From Perkinsus olseni (Eukaryota > Perkinsozoa > Perkinsida), in the NCBI GenBank assembly GCA_013115125.1, contig JABANN010000303.1, forward strand, positions 1-41,012: DNA of 41,012 bases, in the 5' to 3' direction. The position numbers were made by a program, and so were the translations under genes. This document shows, in pieces, positions 13,101-22,620 of this stretch. How positions within the stretch are numbered: the first letter of the stretch is position 1; every line of letters begins with the position of its first letter. The notes under the pieces are model-generated. The model searched no databases. It saw only the letters and a list, made by a program, of their open reading frames with translations, and was not told the DNA's origin.

Positions 13101-16100
13101 ATAATGGGTCGAAGGGTAGCAGTGTACCATAGGGGTACGCGTGCTAGAGAACATGTAAGAGTTGGTAAGTGATGGCACTGGATGCTTTCTGGTATCGAAG
13201 GGAGGATTTATGATTGATTCAAGTTACTCTGGGACTGGGTTGATTGGTATTTCCAGTGAACTGATCGATCGAAAGTAGTTGGATTGAATCTGGAATGCGT
13301 GTTAGAAGTCATAGTAACTTGCCGGAGCGGCATCTCGCTGTATTGCAGGCGGAATAATTTTACTCATTGCTATTGGTGACTACCACTACTTTATCCTATC
13401 AATTCTTGTACCGAGAGTTCTCGCTATCAAAATCTGTCAGCCAGAAGGCTTCGTTCTGATTCAGTCTCGCGCGAAATGCCAACCGGAGTGATCGGGAGCG
13501 CCGTCACTCTCACATTCTCCAGACCTCCTTGTCTACACATCATCGTTTTGTCAGTACAATCAGCAGCACCACAAAGAAGGGACGCTCTCCCAACAGCATC
13601 TCGTCGGCCGATCTGCGACTGCTGCTCACTGCGTGCGAGGCTATGGCCAGGGATATAAGCAAGAAGACAACTGCGGGTGGGCAGCTTCGCGACGAGAGTG
13701 CTGATGGAATGATATATATACTCTGGATGATACCGGTTATAGGCATCTTTGTATGAGGTTGATTGCGGGACAGCCTCCCGGGCTCGTGGCTCGACCACGA
13801 ATATGTGTACACGAAATTGATGGACCTAAACGAATTGGCTGTTGTCGTCGTCTTCTCTCTTGTTGTGAACTACCGGCGGCGGCCGGTAACCGGCCTACGG
13901 TGTTCGACTAACGCGGTCCGGGCCTTCTACTGCTTTGTAGTTAATCAGGGATGAGTAGTTGCTCGTACTTAACAAATTATGTGAGAGCATGAATATCTGG
14001 TAGGACAATTGAGCCATCTGGGTAGGGACTGAGTGAGAACGCGACAAGATTTAGTCTGATGAGGGAACCAATTTCACCCAGTAGGAGTAGCGAGACGGGT
14101 GTCTCAGAGCATCATCGCTGTGTGAACGGCGAGCAGCATCAGCAAGAGGAGCCCAAGGAGGCTGAGGCAGCTAGAGACAAGGAGATTGAGCGATTGGTAG
14201 AGTCCCGCGTCCAGGTGAGTACGGCTGTAATTACAGGGCGTCTCGGGAAGGCTCCGTGCTTAGGAACATGTCCATCGATACGACGCTGTGCTGAGGAGGG
14301 TTGAGGTCATGGCCGAGCAGCAGAGGCTGATGCATCGGAAGTGAGCGGGAATTGGAGAACAGGCCTGGGGAGCGGCGATAGCTGGCGTGACGGAATGAAG
14401 AGCCATCACACGTCATGATGTACTTTCGCTTGGATCGTGTCCTGTCTGATTCCTCGACTTACAGAGGAGGGGGTCCTCTCTTGCACGTATGCAATGAATA
14501 CCCGGGGCCGTTTGGACATAGCTTTCGCCCTCTGTCTACCGCCCACTGAGGGAGTTACTGCTCTCTGCCGTGATAGTTCTGAGGATTGACGCGCACAGGC
14601 TGCCCAGCTCTATCTTGTATATGGCCATGCGTGCCACCGAAGTTGTTGATGTATCTGCAGGGAAGCATTCGATTCAGTATTATTGGTGTCTTCGTGCTGT
14701 TCGTACAGGTACAAGGACGTTACTGACAGGCTGGCGGAGACGAAAGCGCAGCTCACGACCAAGTCGATTGTTACAGAGAGTAGTGGTGGCGGCGGGGGGG
14801 AACTGATCCTTTTACTCCGCTCTGAGTCGCTGAGAGGTTCGCCGAGGGAAACCACGGTCTTGCGATGGCTGAGGGGAGTGTAGCGGCTGTCGGTTGTGTT
14901 GAACTCAGAGTTGTCTAAGCTGAAGTCCGAGGCGTCGCAAACGATCGAGCTGCCAATCAGTGATGGCGGGGTTCAAACCGAGAACACAGCGTTGTGGACG
15001 GCCGGTAACCGGTCTACGCTGTTCGACTATCGCGGTCCGGGCCTTCTACTGCTTTGTAGCTCATCAATAAGTGGTTGCTCTTACTTAACAAATTATATGA
15101 GAGAATGAGACGTAATTAATATCTGGTAAGAAAATTGAGCCATCTGGGGAGGGACTGAGTGAAAACGCGACAACTTTTCGTGTGATGAGGGAACCAATTT
15201 CACCCAGTAGGAGTAGCGAGACGAGTGTCTCAGAGCATCGCTGTGCGGGCGGCGAGGAGCAAGAGGAGCCCAAGGAGGCAGAGGCAGCTAGAGACAAGGA
15301 GATCGAGCGCTTGGTAGAGTCCCGCGTCCAGGTGAGTACGGCTGTAATTACAGGGCGTGTTGGGAAGGCTCCGTGCGCAGGAGCATGTCCATCGATACGA
15401 CGCTGTGCTGAGGAGGGTTGAGGTCATGGCTGAGCAGCAGAGGCTGATGCATCGGAAGTGAGCGGGAACTAGAGAACAGGCCTGGGGAGCGGCGATAGCT
15501 GGCGTGACGGAATGAAGAGCCATCACACGTCATGATGTACTTTCGCTTGGATCGTGTCCTGTCTAATTCCTCGACTTATCGAGGAGAGGGGCCTCTCATT
15601 CACGTATACCATCTATACACGGGGCCGCTCGAAAATAGTTTTCATTCTCTGTCCACCACCTGTCGAGGGAGTTATTGCGCTCTGCCGTGATAGTTCTGAG
15701 GATTGACGCGCACAGGCTGTCCAGCTCCAGCTTGTATACGGCCATGCGTGCCACCGAAGTTGTTGATGTGTCTGCAGGGAAGCATCCGATTCAGTAATAG
15801 TTTGGCATTAATTCTGCTATAACTGCCAGTACTACGGTGTCTTCATGCTGTTCATGCAGGTACAAGGACGTTACTGGCAGGCTGGCGGAGGTGAAAGCGC
15901 AGCTCACGACCAAGTCGATTGATACAGAGAGTAGTGGTGGCGGCGGGGAACTGATCCTTTTACTCCGCTCTGAGTTTTCGAGAGGTTCACCGAGGGGAAC
16001 CACGGTCTTGCGATGGCTGAGTGTAGCGGCTCTCGGTTGTGTTGAACTCAGAGTTGTCTAAGCTGGAGTCCGTGGCGTCGCAAACGATCGAGCTGCTAAC

Positions 16101-19100
16101 CAGTGATGGAGGTGTCCAAACCGAGAACACAGCGTTGTGGACGGTGGGCTGTCAGACCGCTACGGACACGATGGCCAAGGGAACGCAGTGAGGAGCGGCT
16201 CTTGCGAATCGATCTCCGACAGTTCCTCTTTATACAGGGTCGAAGTCCCGAGTTTGGAGGCAAGAGTTGGAGTAGCGAGGTGGACTTCGATTGAGGGTAT
16301 TACTAGCTTCGGCTCGGGAGGCAATAGACGGGATTGGACGTTGTCTTGTTGTCCCTTCTCGAGGTGCCCCGCCTGCTTGTCTACAGTGTCCTGAACTTCG
16401 GAAGGAAATTTGTGAATTACGGAGAGCACTCGGTGGGGTCAGTGTGTCGGGTTCCTGCGTGGAGGGCCGTCCGCAGACGACAGCCATCAAGTCCTGGCTA
16501 CGAGTGAACGGAATTGCTGTCATTCCCAGCATGTCATTCACGGTCTTAACAAGAAGGTTGAGGTAGAGACCCTGTCGGATTCCGGTGATGATGATAGGAT
16601 GGTCAGGAGCTGAAGGCGAGTTTGATGGCTGCGGAGAGTCGACTCAAATGCCGTACGAAGGGGGTGCAGACGACGCGTCGGCTGGCTGTGTCCAGCAGCA
16701 GCTTGAGTCTTGAGGAGAGGATGATGACGGGCAGACTGGCCGCAGTACTTGGCAAGGCAGAGGTGAGGGGATTCCATCATCATGGCCATGGATTACTGCT
16801 TATCGAAACTGACCAAGATCATCATCCTTGAGGATTCGGTGAAGTCCGCAAATGCGTCCGCGCAGGCGGCTTCGCTGCGCATTATGCGAGTCGAGTTGAA
16901 ATGAGATAGTATACTGACTCCCTGACGATACTAGCATACCATCGAGTATGCTGTAGTATCCGATTGTTGTGGTATTAGAGTATAGTACACTACTGTACCG
17001 TTGATACCACCAGCAGTGCCGAGAATGGTGTACTGATTCCCAGGCTTTATCTAGGAGTGAGATGGATATATTAGTGGGCGTTCTATACTTGAGAGACCAT
17101 TCTTGACGGAGCGAAATCCGCTCGACTTCTGATGTCAACTTATACTTCCTGCTTCAGAAAATGACGGCCAACCTAATCCGATCGCAATCCTCGTCACCTC
17201 CCCGAAGCCGCATGGTGACGGTGACAGCGCCACCGCCGTCCAGGATCGCTTCTAAGGCGTCATCTGGCAACCCGGTGCATCTGGAAACAGTCAGAACACT
17301 CAGAGAGGTACCCTCCTCCGCCAAGGGACGGGTATTGGTATGATTTTTGGCTCGATAGGAAATCGGAAATCTGCGTAATGAGCGGGAGCAGTTGAAGAGG
17401 GACTTGGCCGAGTGCCGAGAGGAGAAACGGGGCGCTCGGATGGAGACGAGTCGCAGGCTGGCTGATGCTAATGAGGAGTTGCGCCGGTTGAACAAGGCAA
17501 GAAATTCGCGGGTGTTTTTCTGCGTATTTTTCAATTTTTTGCGTCGTTTTGCTTTTTTGACCTCCCGCGCGGCATCGCTCGTGGCCGCCCGTTCACGGAC
17601 GGGAGGTAGATTAGGAATACTCTGTGTTGCATGGACTGGCTTTGTAGGCCATAGAAACTGAAAGGATCGATAAAGCGGATATGATGGACGAGATGACGGA
17701 GACGGTGGAAGAATTGCGACGGACGAAGCAAAAGGCCAAGTGGGGTGGCGGATGGCAGCGTCCTCTCATCGGGCAAGTGTCGAGCATTCTAGCTCGGTTT
17801 TTTGGTCAGTCACCAAGATATAAAAATACGCGCCCTACGCGAGGAACTCAGAGTCGCACGAGAGTCTGTGAAGGAGAAGGAGCGCGCTCTGCTCGCCGCG
17901 GAGGTGATTCGTGATGGTTCCTTTTCTGCGGAGATCGTGGCGAGCTTCAGGCTGCGGGCGAGAGTCGGAAAGGCGAGGCAGATAGCGAGGTGGTGGCCAA
18001 ACTGAAATGCTGTCGGAGGGATCTGAAGTCACGAGATGTGAGTTCTTCTGATTGTAGTGGAAAGCTCAGAATACACTAGGATGGGGTGTGCCTTCACAGA
18101 GCGGTCTGACGAAGGTGTACTATGTCGTGCCGTGTGATGTAATAGTAGAACGTGGGTGGAATATCAACTCAACACGGATGATATCCGTATTATGTAGGAA
18201 TATAAGCGAGAATAGCTGAGAATATATCAACAGGAAAACCACAGCTTAGCTCAATAGTGGGACAGCAGAAACGGGACAGCAAATTGTGTGGAATATGATA
18301 TTGCATGAGTAGTTGGGCTTGTAGAGGACGGGTTAGAACAGATGGAGCAGTACACTTGGTTTCACTCACAAGCGGTGCGGAATTCACTTATCGCTCTCTG
18401 CAACGAGGGCACCGCCGATGAAGCAGCTGATCGATAAGCTATTGAACTACTCTCATCAAAATACTTAGGCAGTTTAACTTTTGTGCGTAGCAACCTTGTA
18501 CTTTGAGGAAGTCTCAACTTTTGCGGCTTGTATGGTGATTGGCTTCACCATGTACTTGCGAGACTAGAGTTAATTCCTCCACAGTATATTAGTTTGATGA
18601 AGCTAGTGAACACAAAGTAAAAGACCTTCTACGATCTCGCAAACCAGACCGTGGGAAGCGACGCAAGCATGCAAGCTCCTCAGACCGGGGGCGGGGCCAC
18701 AGGTCATTTGTGTTATGTAGAGAGCGTAAACAGGTGATCACTTTATGGGTGTTTTTCTCAGGCGACTATCAACGATTTAAGAAAAGAGATTTCGGCGACC
18801 AAGTGTCATGGGATCGAAGCGGAAGCCAAAATAAATGATTCTGAGACCCGACTCAAAAATGCCCGGGCGGATGCGCAGCGACAAGCCAGGATGGCGGAGC
18901 AGATGAAGGGTAAAGCGATGGAAGCCCAGGAGGTAGCTCGTTTCTGGCGGGCCGAGAAAGACTTCTTCGTGATGTCATCATTGTTACCTGTTTTTTGTAG
19001 GCTCTGTCGAGAGCTAGCCGGGCAGAAGCGGAAGGCAAGGAGAGGGAGAACAAGTTGCGGGTTGAGTTGGAGCGGTTAAAGCGGCAACTGGAAGTCACTA

Positions 19101-20487
19101 AGGCGAAGCTCGAGCAGGTCAGTAGCGAGGCGTCATCTCACAGTGTGCTGGGGTCCTTCGGGGGCGCTCACCAATCGAATGCACTTTGTTCTTCGTGTGT
19201 GTGAAACTGCAGTCCAACACCGACAATACTGAGTCGTTATTGTCGTGGAGGGCCAGCCCAGCCTGTTGCATATAGCTCTTTGCTCGAGAGGTCTCAGAAC
19301 TTTGTATCAGTTGTAGCGAGCAGTTGCTCGTAGGATCTCAGGTCAGTCCTGAAGAACGCTGCTTTACTTATCAGCAGCATGTTCAATGCGAGCGCAGCGT
19401 ATTTTGCACGGTTCTTCGGTGGCGGTTTTGCCGCTTGTCTTCTCCGTGAGGGTTGATGGCACCGGCATACTTCGAACGCGCAGGATTTCTTGTGGTCCCC
19501 AGTTGCTTTATTAAATTTGCAGGTAACCGCTGAAGTGGATTCTCTGAGGGAGCAGGAAGCCAGGCGCGTCCAGGAAAAAGCAGTAACCTATTTCACTGCG
19601 TGGTTTGCGGCGCCGTCTTACATGCGATGTAGCTGGGTAGACAGGTTTTTGGTATTTTTAGAGTCGGCGGGCTCGGAAGCAGATCACTCGGCTTGCGCCT
19701 GTCCGACGAAGCATCGCGCACCTCCCAACTCACCACGTGACGCAGATGCAAAGGCCTGCAGGTGGGCACCGGTCGACCTGCAATATTATCATCACTTCCA
19801 TGTCATACGCTTATGAGAGTCCTGGACTGTTCGAGGTCGGGTTGTCTCTGTCCTCCCTCATTTGCCTTGCGCGATGAACGAGCCAATGCATTCTCTACAG
19901 TAATGGCGTCAATGATACGCTCAAGTATTTCATGAGTAGCCTGCGATGTAGTGTGTAGTTTCCGTGTCAGCAGCCAGTGGGCGTCTTGTATGAGAACTCA
20001 TAATGAGTTTTGTATCTTTTCGAGCATCGTTAAAAGTCTCCTCCTGTGGTGCATCCTCTGTCCTTCAGCGCACTCGGAGATGGGCTCGCGTCAGCCTGTC
20101 CAGACGGTTAGGCCCGAGGCGTCGGACGTTTCGAGCGTCTTGGAGTCGACTAGCGGAGATATATCATCCGAAAGGCTTTTGGGGTCGGCCGATGATGATG
20201 ACTCTGATGACATGCGCATGTGAGACTGCCTCTCGGGCTTTTTTTGTGATACGCACGCTTCGAGCTTAGATATGCGGTGTTTTTCAGGCTAACACTCGCG
20301 TCGCTCGGTCAGGATGAAAGTGGCTCGACTGAAGGCAGAGACACTCTCGCTCGCGTGGGAATCGGGGTCGGCTTTATGACAGTTCAGTGACAATCTTCAG
20401 GCCATTCGGGAATCCTTGACGATCCTCGAGTTGAGCCCCGAGGAAGCTGCTGATTTTCTACGCCCATTGCGGCATGTAAATTCATAA
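1484..20487 (+). CDS. giant ankyrin-repeat / coiled-coil protein, about 69 exons
   Basis: One gene is inferred because exon phases chain without a break. From the exon starting at 4860 to the TAA at 20485-20487 I phased 58 exons totalling 5,870 coding bases (1,956 residues); about 11 upstream exons add roughly 500 residues. The N-terminus has ankyrin-like repeats and the remainder is mostly heptad-type coiled coil rich in Glu, Lys, Arg, Leu and Gln, ending in an acidic tail. Introns are mostly 39-80 nt with GTGAGT/GTAAGT-like donors; about fifteen are 229-847 nt. The start is set at ATG 1484 (context GAAATGG), but an upstream exon is possible. A long coiled coil with ankyrins suggests a scaffold, tether or cytoskeletal role; this is inference and I recognise no named orthologue. 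Exon coordinates are given in the block entries that follow. Confidence 0.8.
4261..4812 (+). CDS. giant gene, linker between ankyrins and coiled coil
   Basis: Exons: about 4261-4351 (ends in phase 1), 4473 to about 4600, and about 4643-4812. The first reads HDLSPRYMWIGLDAAVVEDF and continues GMSRADL; the second continues ASYGSKIGSAKSAERTILNK with matching phase (G+CT). The third contains MGHGTVEELLREQLETIRKR and opens the coiled coil. Several phase-compatible introns join the last two exons (for example 4601-4646), so the exact junction is open. If that link were wrong, the ATG at 4694 (GAAATGGGC) would be a natural start for a separate coiled-coil gene. Confidence 0.5.
4860..8056 (+). CDS. 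giant gene, coiled-coil block A (14 exons)
   Basis: Exons: 4860-4937, 4991-5154, 5524-5658, 5693-5740, 5790-5828, 6092-6274, 6317-6414, 6480-6556, 6859-7001, 7048-7107, 7343-7456, 7639-7794, 7853-7938 and 7991-8056. Every donor is GT, every acceptor AG, and all phases match. Typical heptad text is KDETIAKLREEKEAVAAEK, LNHQREVADLRAELARMKR and RAQREERERLSEKLHQ. A Gln-rich spacer (KQQQQTNTESAPPADQQ) interrupts the coil in the exon at 6480. The intron 5659-5692 is only 34 nt, so that junction is less sure. Confidence 0.85.
5226..5500. repeat. intronic repeat, two tandem copies
   Basis: Inside intron 5155-5523, a segment beginning GTTATCAC(C/T)CAAACC occurs at 5226 and again at 5390. Both copies continue with GATACTGATACAAACTT and then GCTAGGGGACAGGAGGAT. 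A diverged third copy lies at about 8635-8740 in another intron of the same gene. On the minus strand the copies share a protein-like stretch (SCPLALxxxxPTV), but it has no start context and is probably incidental. Confidence 0.7.
8435..10393 (+). CDS. giant gene, coiled-coil block B (11 exons)
   Basis: Exons: 8435-8568, 8984-9093, 9146-9212, 9307-9354, 9420-9453, 9499-9610, 9660-9799, 9839-9990, 10040-10156, 10225-10285 and 10331-10393. Phases chain exactly, including through the 34-nt exon 9420-9453. Sequence examples are RVRAQLRHSEQQRGTLELKI, GELLLATAERLWKEEAKAQR and IDSLRSENNMLKERLGAER. Intron 8569-8983 (415 nt) carries a copy of an intronic repeat that also occurs in intron 5155-5523. 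Confidence 0.85.
8635..8740. repeat. third copy of the intronic repeat
   Basis: Intron 8569-8983 contains a diverged copy of the 5226/5390 repeat, best matched at GTGCTAGGGGGCATGAGG and the following CACACAGTCACAC. Confidence 0.55.
10421..10560 (+). repeat. intronic repeat family 2, copy A
   Basis: Part of intron 10394-11240. It shares long stretches with 11661-11810, including CATGGGGAAGAG, AAAACAAACTGAAGC, ATCCTGAACGTTGACGG and TTGTTAACGT. The intron also holds a 139-codon minus-strand open frame (10820-11239) with no recognisable content. Confidence 0.75.
11241..13676 (+). CDS. giant gene, coiled-coil block C (8 exons)
   Basis: Exons: 11241-11325, 11371-11535, 12190-12261, 12313-12386, 12440-12532, 12698-12812, 12873-12961 and 13555-13676. 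Phases match throughout. The block is separated from block B by the largest intron (10394-11240, 847 nt) and contains two more large introns (11536-12189 and 12962-13554). Sequence includes LERELTELKEKLEAERA and DPRLRQLLEKFSSIE, with a low-complexity stretch DDGPAAAASPSKTDKRKLKR in the exon at 12698. Confidence 0.85.
11661..11810 (+). repeat. intronic repeat family 2, copy B
   Basis: The same repeat as 10421-10560, in the same orientation but in the next-but-one intron (11536-12189) of the giant gene. No open frame or terminal inverted repeat is obvious, so it may be a small non-autonomous element or a local duplication. Confidence 0.75.
12565..12665 (-). mobile_element. tRNA-like (SINE-type) fragment in an intron
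   Basis: On the minus strand the intron 12533-12697 contains a B-box-like GGTTCGATCC preceded at tRNA-like spacing by an A-box-like TGGTACGATGG. The T stem does not close and no acceptor stem forms, so it is not a functional tRNA. It could be a tRNA-derived SINE head or a decayed tRNA copy. No second copy was found in the window. Confidence 0.35.
13881..16142 (+). repeat. tandem segmental duplication, unit about 1.12 kb
   Basis: The segment 13881-14999 recurs at 15000-16142 with an offset of about 1,119 bases. Introns as well as exons are alike; for example 14352-14440 and 15470-15558 are nearly identical. Copy 2 has small insertions and deletions, including an extra piece near 15798-15840. 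Because introns are so well preserved, the event is young relative to the gene. Both copies begin at a short palindrome (GGCCGGT-A-ACCGGCC at 13881-13895, degenerate in copy 2). Confidence 0.9.
14108..15004 (+). CDS. giant gene, duplicated four-exon module, copy 1
   Basis: Exons: 14108-14214, 14264-14340, 14709-14836 and 14909-15004. They encode a coiled-coil module containing EEPKEAEAARDKEIERLVES, HVHRYDAVLRRVEVMAEQQR, a Gly-rich hinge (SSGGGGGELILLLRSES) and ELSKLKSEASQTIELP. Entry is in phase 1 (G+AG) and exit in phase 1, so the module adds a whole number of codons and can be repeated without breaking the frame. The second copy follows directly. Confidence 0.85.
15234..16187 (+). CDS. giant gene, duplicated four-exon module, copy 2
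   Basis: Exons: 15234-15331, 15381-15457, 15860-15984 and 16052-16187. It repeats copy 1 exon for exon with few amino-acid changes and small in-frame length differences: three residues fewer in the first exon, one residue fewer overall in the Gly-hinge exon. The fourth exon runs on past the duplication end (VGCQTATDTMAKGTQ) where copy 1 leaves at a GTAACC donor. The original gene therefore probably had the copy-2 ending. Confidence 0.85.
16238..18037 (+). CDS. giant gene, coiled-coil block D (10 exons)
   Basis: Exons: 16238-16271, 16321-16437, 16530-16562, 16607-16762, 16818-16889, 17158-17307, 17359-17496, 17648-17739, 17810-17903 and 17951-18037. Text includes NEREQLKRDLAECREEKRGA, DEMTETVEELRRTKQKAK and ALREELRVARESVKEKERAL. 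The exon at 17158 is a Ser/Pro/Arg-rich non-coil spacer. The donor after 17496 reads AAG|GCAAG, a classic GC-AG intron; an alternative GT donor after 17511 also keeps the frame. The donor after 16271 (GTAGCG) is weak. Confidence 0.8.
16929..16963. repeat. imperfect hairpin in an intron
   Basis: GATACTA GCATAC ... GTATGC TG TAGTATC forms a 13-bp stem with one two-base bulge and a six-base loop inside intron 16890-17157. Confidence 0.5.
18762..20487 (+). CDS. giant gene, C-terminal block and stop
   Basis: Exons: 18762-18932, 19001-19117, 19523-19582, 19662-19761, 20069-20219, 20288-20354 and 20401-20487. Strong coil in NKLRVELERLKRQLEVTKAK is followed by a basic stretch (SRRARKQITRLAPVRR) and then an acidic Ser/Asp-rich tail (LLGSADDDDSDDMRM). 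A TGA directly after that tail (20221-20223) looks like a stop. However, a GTGAGA donor at 20220 in phase 2 joins a coding exon (LTLASLGQDESGSTEGRD), a 46-nt intron follows, and the last exon ends ADFLRPLRHVNS then TAA. Confidence 0.75.
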
Positions 20488-20658
20488 AGCACCACAACAT
20501 GCTCAACACTCAATAGTTTCCATGATGATGCACCTTGAGGGGCGTTCTCCTCGACGACTTGGCGAGCGCTGATGTTCAGAAGGGAGACAAGAGACGTGCA
20601 AAGATAGGTTTTCGTGTTTCCACTGTCTCCTCATCAGTGTTGTTATCCTATTGTCGTG

Positions 20659-22620
20659 ATGGTACGAGAACTCACAATTCTCGCCTTTTTCGGACTGCTA
20701 CCCGCCAATGGCACTATTGTTGGGCCCAGCTTGATCACACCCGGGACGTACGAGAGCGTGGCTGCTGTCGGCAACTTGACGAAGATCCATATGGAGGTTG
20801 AGTCTGATATGATGGCGAGTCTTCACTTCTTCCTCTCCGGCATTACGCTGCCGATTTCCGTTGGTCCGCACACGTTGGAGCCCGATGTAGCTGGTTTTTT
20901 GGTGTTTTCTAAGAAGAAGCTTTTTGAGAGGCGGCTGCTCACCCGGAGCTTCGAGAAGTTGAAAGAAATCGGCCCCGACATCTTCGCTTCGCTTCTCGAT
21001 TGGCGTGACATGAAGGTCTGTCAGACTACGTCCGGCACACTTACCTTACTGGTATTCGAGAGTGAGGCACTAGTCTTGCGCAAGGTCGATGTAGTGCTTC
21101 CTGGGGGTAGCACTCACGACCACGGGCAAGCTCCTGAGAGAGCACGCCATCAGGAAACGGCAGGGGGTGTCCCTTCGAACCCTATGGACACTCAAAACTA
21201 CCAGGGTACCCCCGAGCCTGAGGAAAGGGCTACAGCAGCTGAGCCTCATACTAGGCAACCACAGCCATCAATGGTTGGCTCTCAGCGTGAAGCAATGAGG
21301 GCGGAGATTCCTCCTTCCGGCGTCTACGAGAACGACCAGCCCATTCCTGGCTTTGAGAAAGTAAAGATGACCTTGGTGAAGGAGTCGCTCACTTGCTGGT
21401 TCGAGTTTCATTACGCTTGGTCGCAGAGTCCGCGGAAAGTCGGTCCCTGCAAGATGGCTGTTAGCCTCCACAGCGGGTGCCTCATGTTCGACTCCGGCCA
21501 TAAGTCCTCCCGCAGGAAAGTAGCCCGGGAGTTCACCCGCTTATCTGATGACCTTGCTCGGAACAACCACGGAAGGATCAGCTCGAGTCTCTTCAAAGTC
21601 TGCTTCGCACCGCCAATGCAAACTGAATTAGTTATCGGAGTGGCGCGGTATCCGATGAAAGTGAGGGATTCTTCGGCGACAGCCACATCATCGATCTCGA
21701 ACTCTCCTGATTCGCCTTCCGAACGAGGAGGTTCCGAAACTATCTCTGGGAGGAGATGGGCCGGTGGGGACAAAGGCCATGGCCATTCGATCGTTAGTGG
21801 CGTGCCGGGAAAGAAAAGGGTAGCAACAAGAGACCCTACCTCCGGCCCTCTCAAACGGTCACGCCGGCAACCTAAGAGTCGGGTCGAGCCGAAGCTAACG
21901 GCCAGACCACCGCCGCCCGGTGTCTACCACAACGTCTTTCCTATTCTTAACTTCACGAAGGTGGAGATGAATCTTACGACCGATTTGGCTTGCCAGCTCA
22001 AATTCTGGATTCCGGGATTAGCAGCGCCAGTATCGGTGGGCCCTCACAAAATTGTTGCGAGTCTACTCGACGACTGTTACGAGTTCGATCACCGAGACAA
22101 CGTGGCCATCGGGAGAACTAGATGGGCCTTCAGAAAGCTATCCGATGAGCTTGCTCGGAGACGCCTGCCGAGGATTTCCATGGGTGATATCCAGGTTCGC
22201 GCCTCGTCCTCAGAGCAGGTGGATCTGGTTATTGGAGTGATAAGGTATCCAATGAGACCCTGCGAGGCTCCTGCTGGACTTGTCCCGGGGAGTACCAAGG
22301 CTGCACTCAAAGCGTTCCTCCAAAATCGGAGGCACCAGAGTGATGATGGTAAACATCTCCGGCCTCCTGATGCTGGGGGAAATCATCAGCCGTTGGAGGA
22401 ACTCATGCAAGAGTCGGAAGCTCCTTACCTTGTCGATGATATTCTGAATGAAGTTGTTGATGATGAGTTTCCTTGGAGTCCCAGTGACCTCAGCCCCGGT
22501 TTCTTCGGTTTTGTCGGAGACGTGACTAGCTCGGAAGCAGACTCTTCAGGACGAGCTGAAGAAACTTCCGGAGAGGATATGATGCATCAACTTGCTGGTT
22601 ACCATACTGATGGAAATTGA
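20659..22620 (+). CDS. secreted three-module protein, intact copy
   Basis: A single-exon gene of 653 residues. The start is ATG 20659, which gives a signal peptide (MVRELTILAFFGLLPANG); the frame is open further upstream, but that extension would bury the signal. Three related modules of about 115 residues lie at roughly 28-150, 214-340 and 430-550. Shared features are G-x-Y near the start, F-x-K-V-x-M, VGP-(H/C)-(T/K), (G/D)C-x-x-FD, a helix like LSDELARR, and LVIGV-x-RYPM at the end. Linkers are Pro/Ser/Thr/Gln-rich; the second contains the basic run KRSRRQPKSR. The C-terminus is acidic. I do not recognise the family. It starts only 172 bases after the giant gene, and two related broken copies lie downstream. 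Confidence 0.85.
   Translation: MVRELTILAFFGLLPANGTIVGPSLITPGTYESVAAVGNLTKIHMEVESDMMASLHFFLSGITLPISVGPHTLEPDVAGFLVFSKKKLFERRLLTRSFEKLKEIGPDIFASLLDWRDMKVCQTTSGTLTLLVFESEALVLRKVDVVLPGGSTHDHGQAPERARHQETAGGVPSNPMDTQNYQGTPEPEERATAAEPHTRQPQPSMVGSQREAMRAEIPPSGVYENDQPIPGFEKVKMTLVKESLTCWFEFHYAWSQSPRKVGPCKMAVSLHSGCLMFDSGHKSSRRKVAREFTRLSDDLARNNHGRISSSLFKVCFAPPMQTELVIGVARYPMKVRDSSATATSSISNSPDSPSERGGSETISGRRWAGGDKGHGHSIVSGVPGKKRVATRDPTSGPLKRSRRQPKSRVEPKLTARPPPPGVYHNVFPILNFTKVEMNLTTDLACQLKFWIPGLAAPVSVGPHKIVASLLDDCYEFDHRDNVAIGRTRWAFRKLSDELARRRLPRISMGDIQVRASSSEQVDLVIGVIRYPMRPCEAPAGLVPGSTKAALKAFLQNRRHQSDDGKHLRPPDAGGNHQPLEELMQESEAPYLVDDILNEVVDDEFPWSPSDLSPGFFGFVGDVTSSEADSSGRAEETSGEDMMHQLAGYHTDGN

Noticed and set aside
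13882-13901. Possible triplication GCCGGT-A-ACCGGC-C-TACGGT in the left half
   Set aside because: The third arm differs at two of six positions, so it is not counted; noted only as the duplication breakpoint.
20221-20223. TGA taken as the end of the giant gene
   Set aside because: A GTGAGA donor overlaps it and two further phase-matched coding exons follow, ending at 20487.
20535-20801. Plus-strand frame overlapping the start of the secreted-protein gene
   Set aside because: The overlapping frame from 20659 has a signal peptide and continues for 653 residues with repeated modules.
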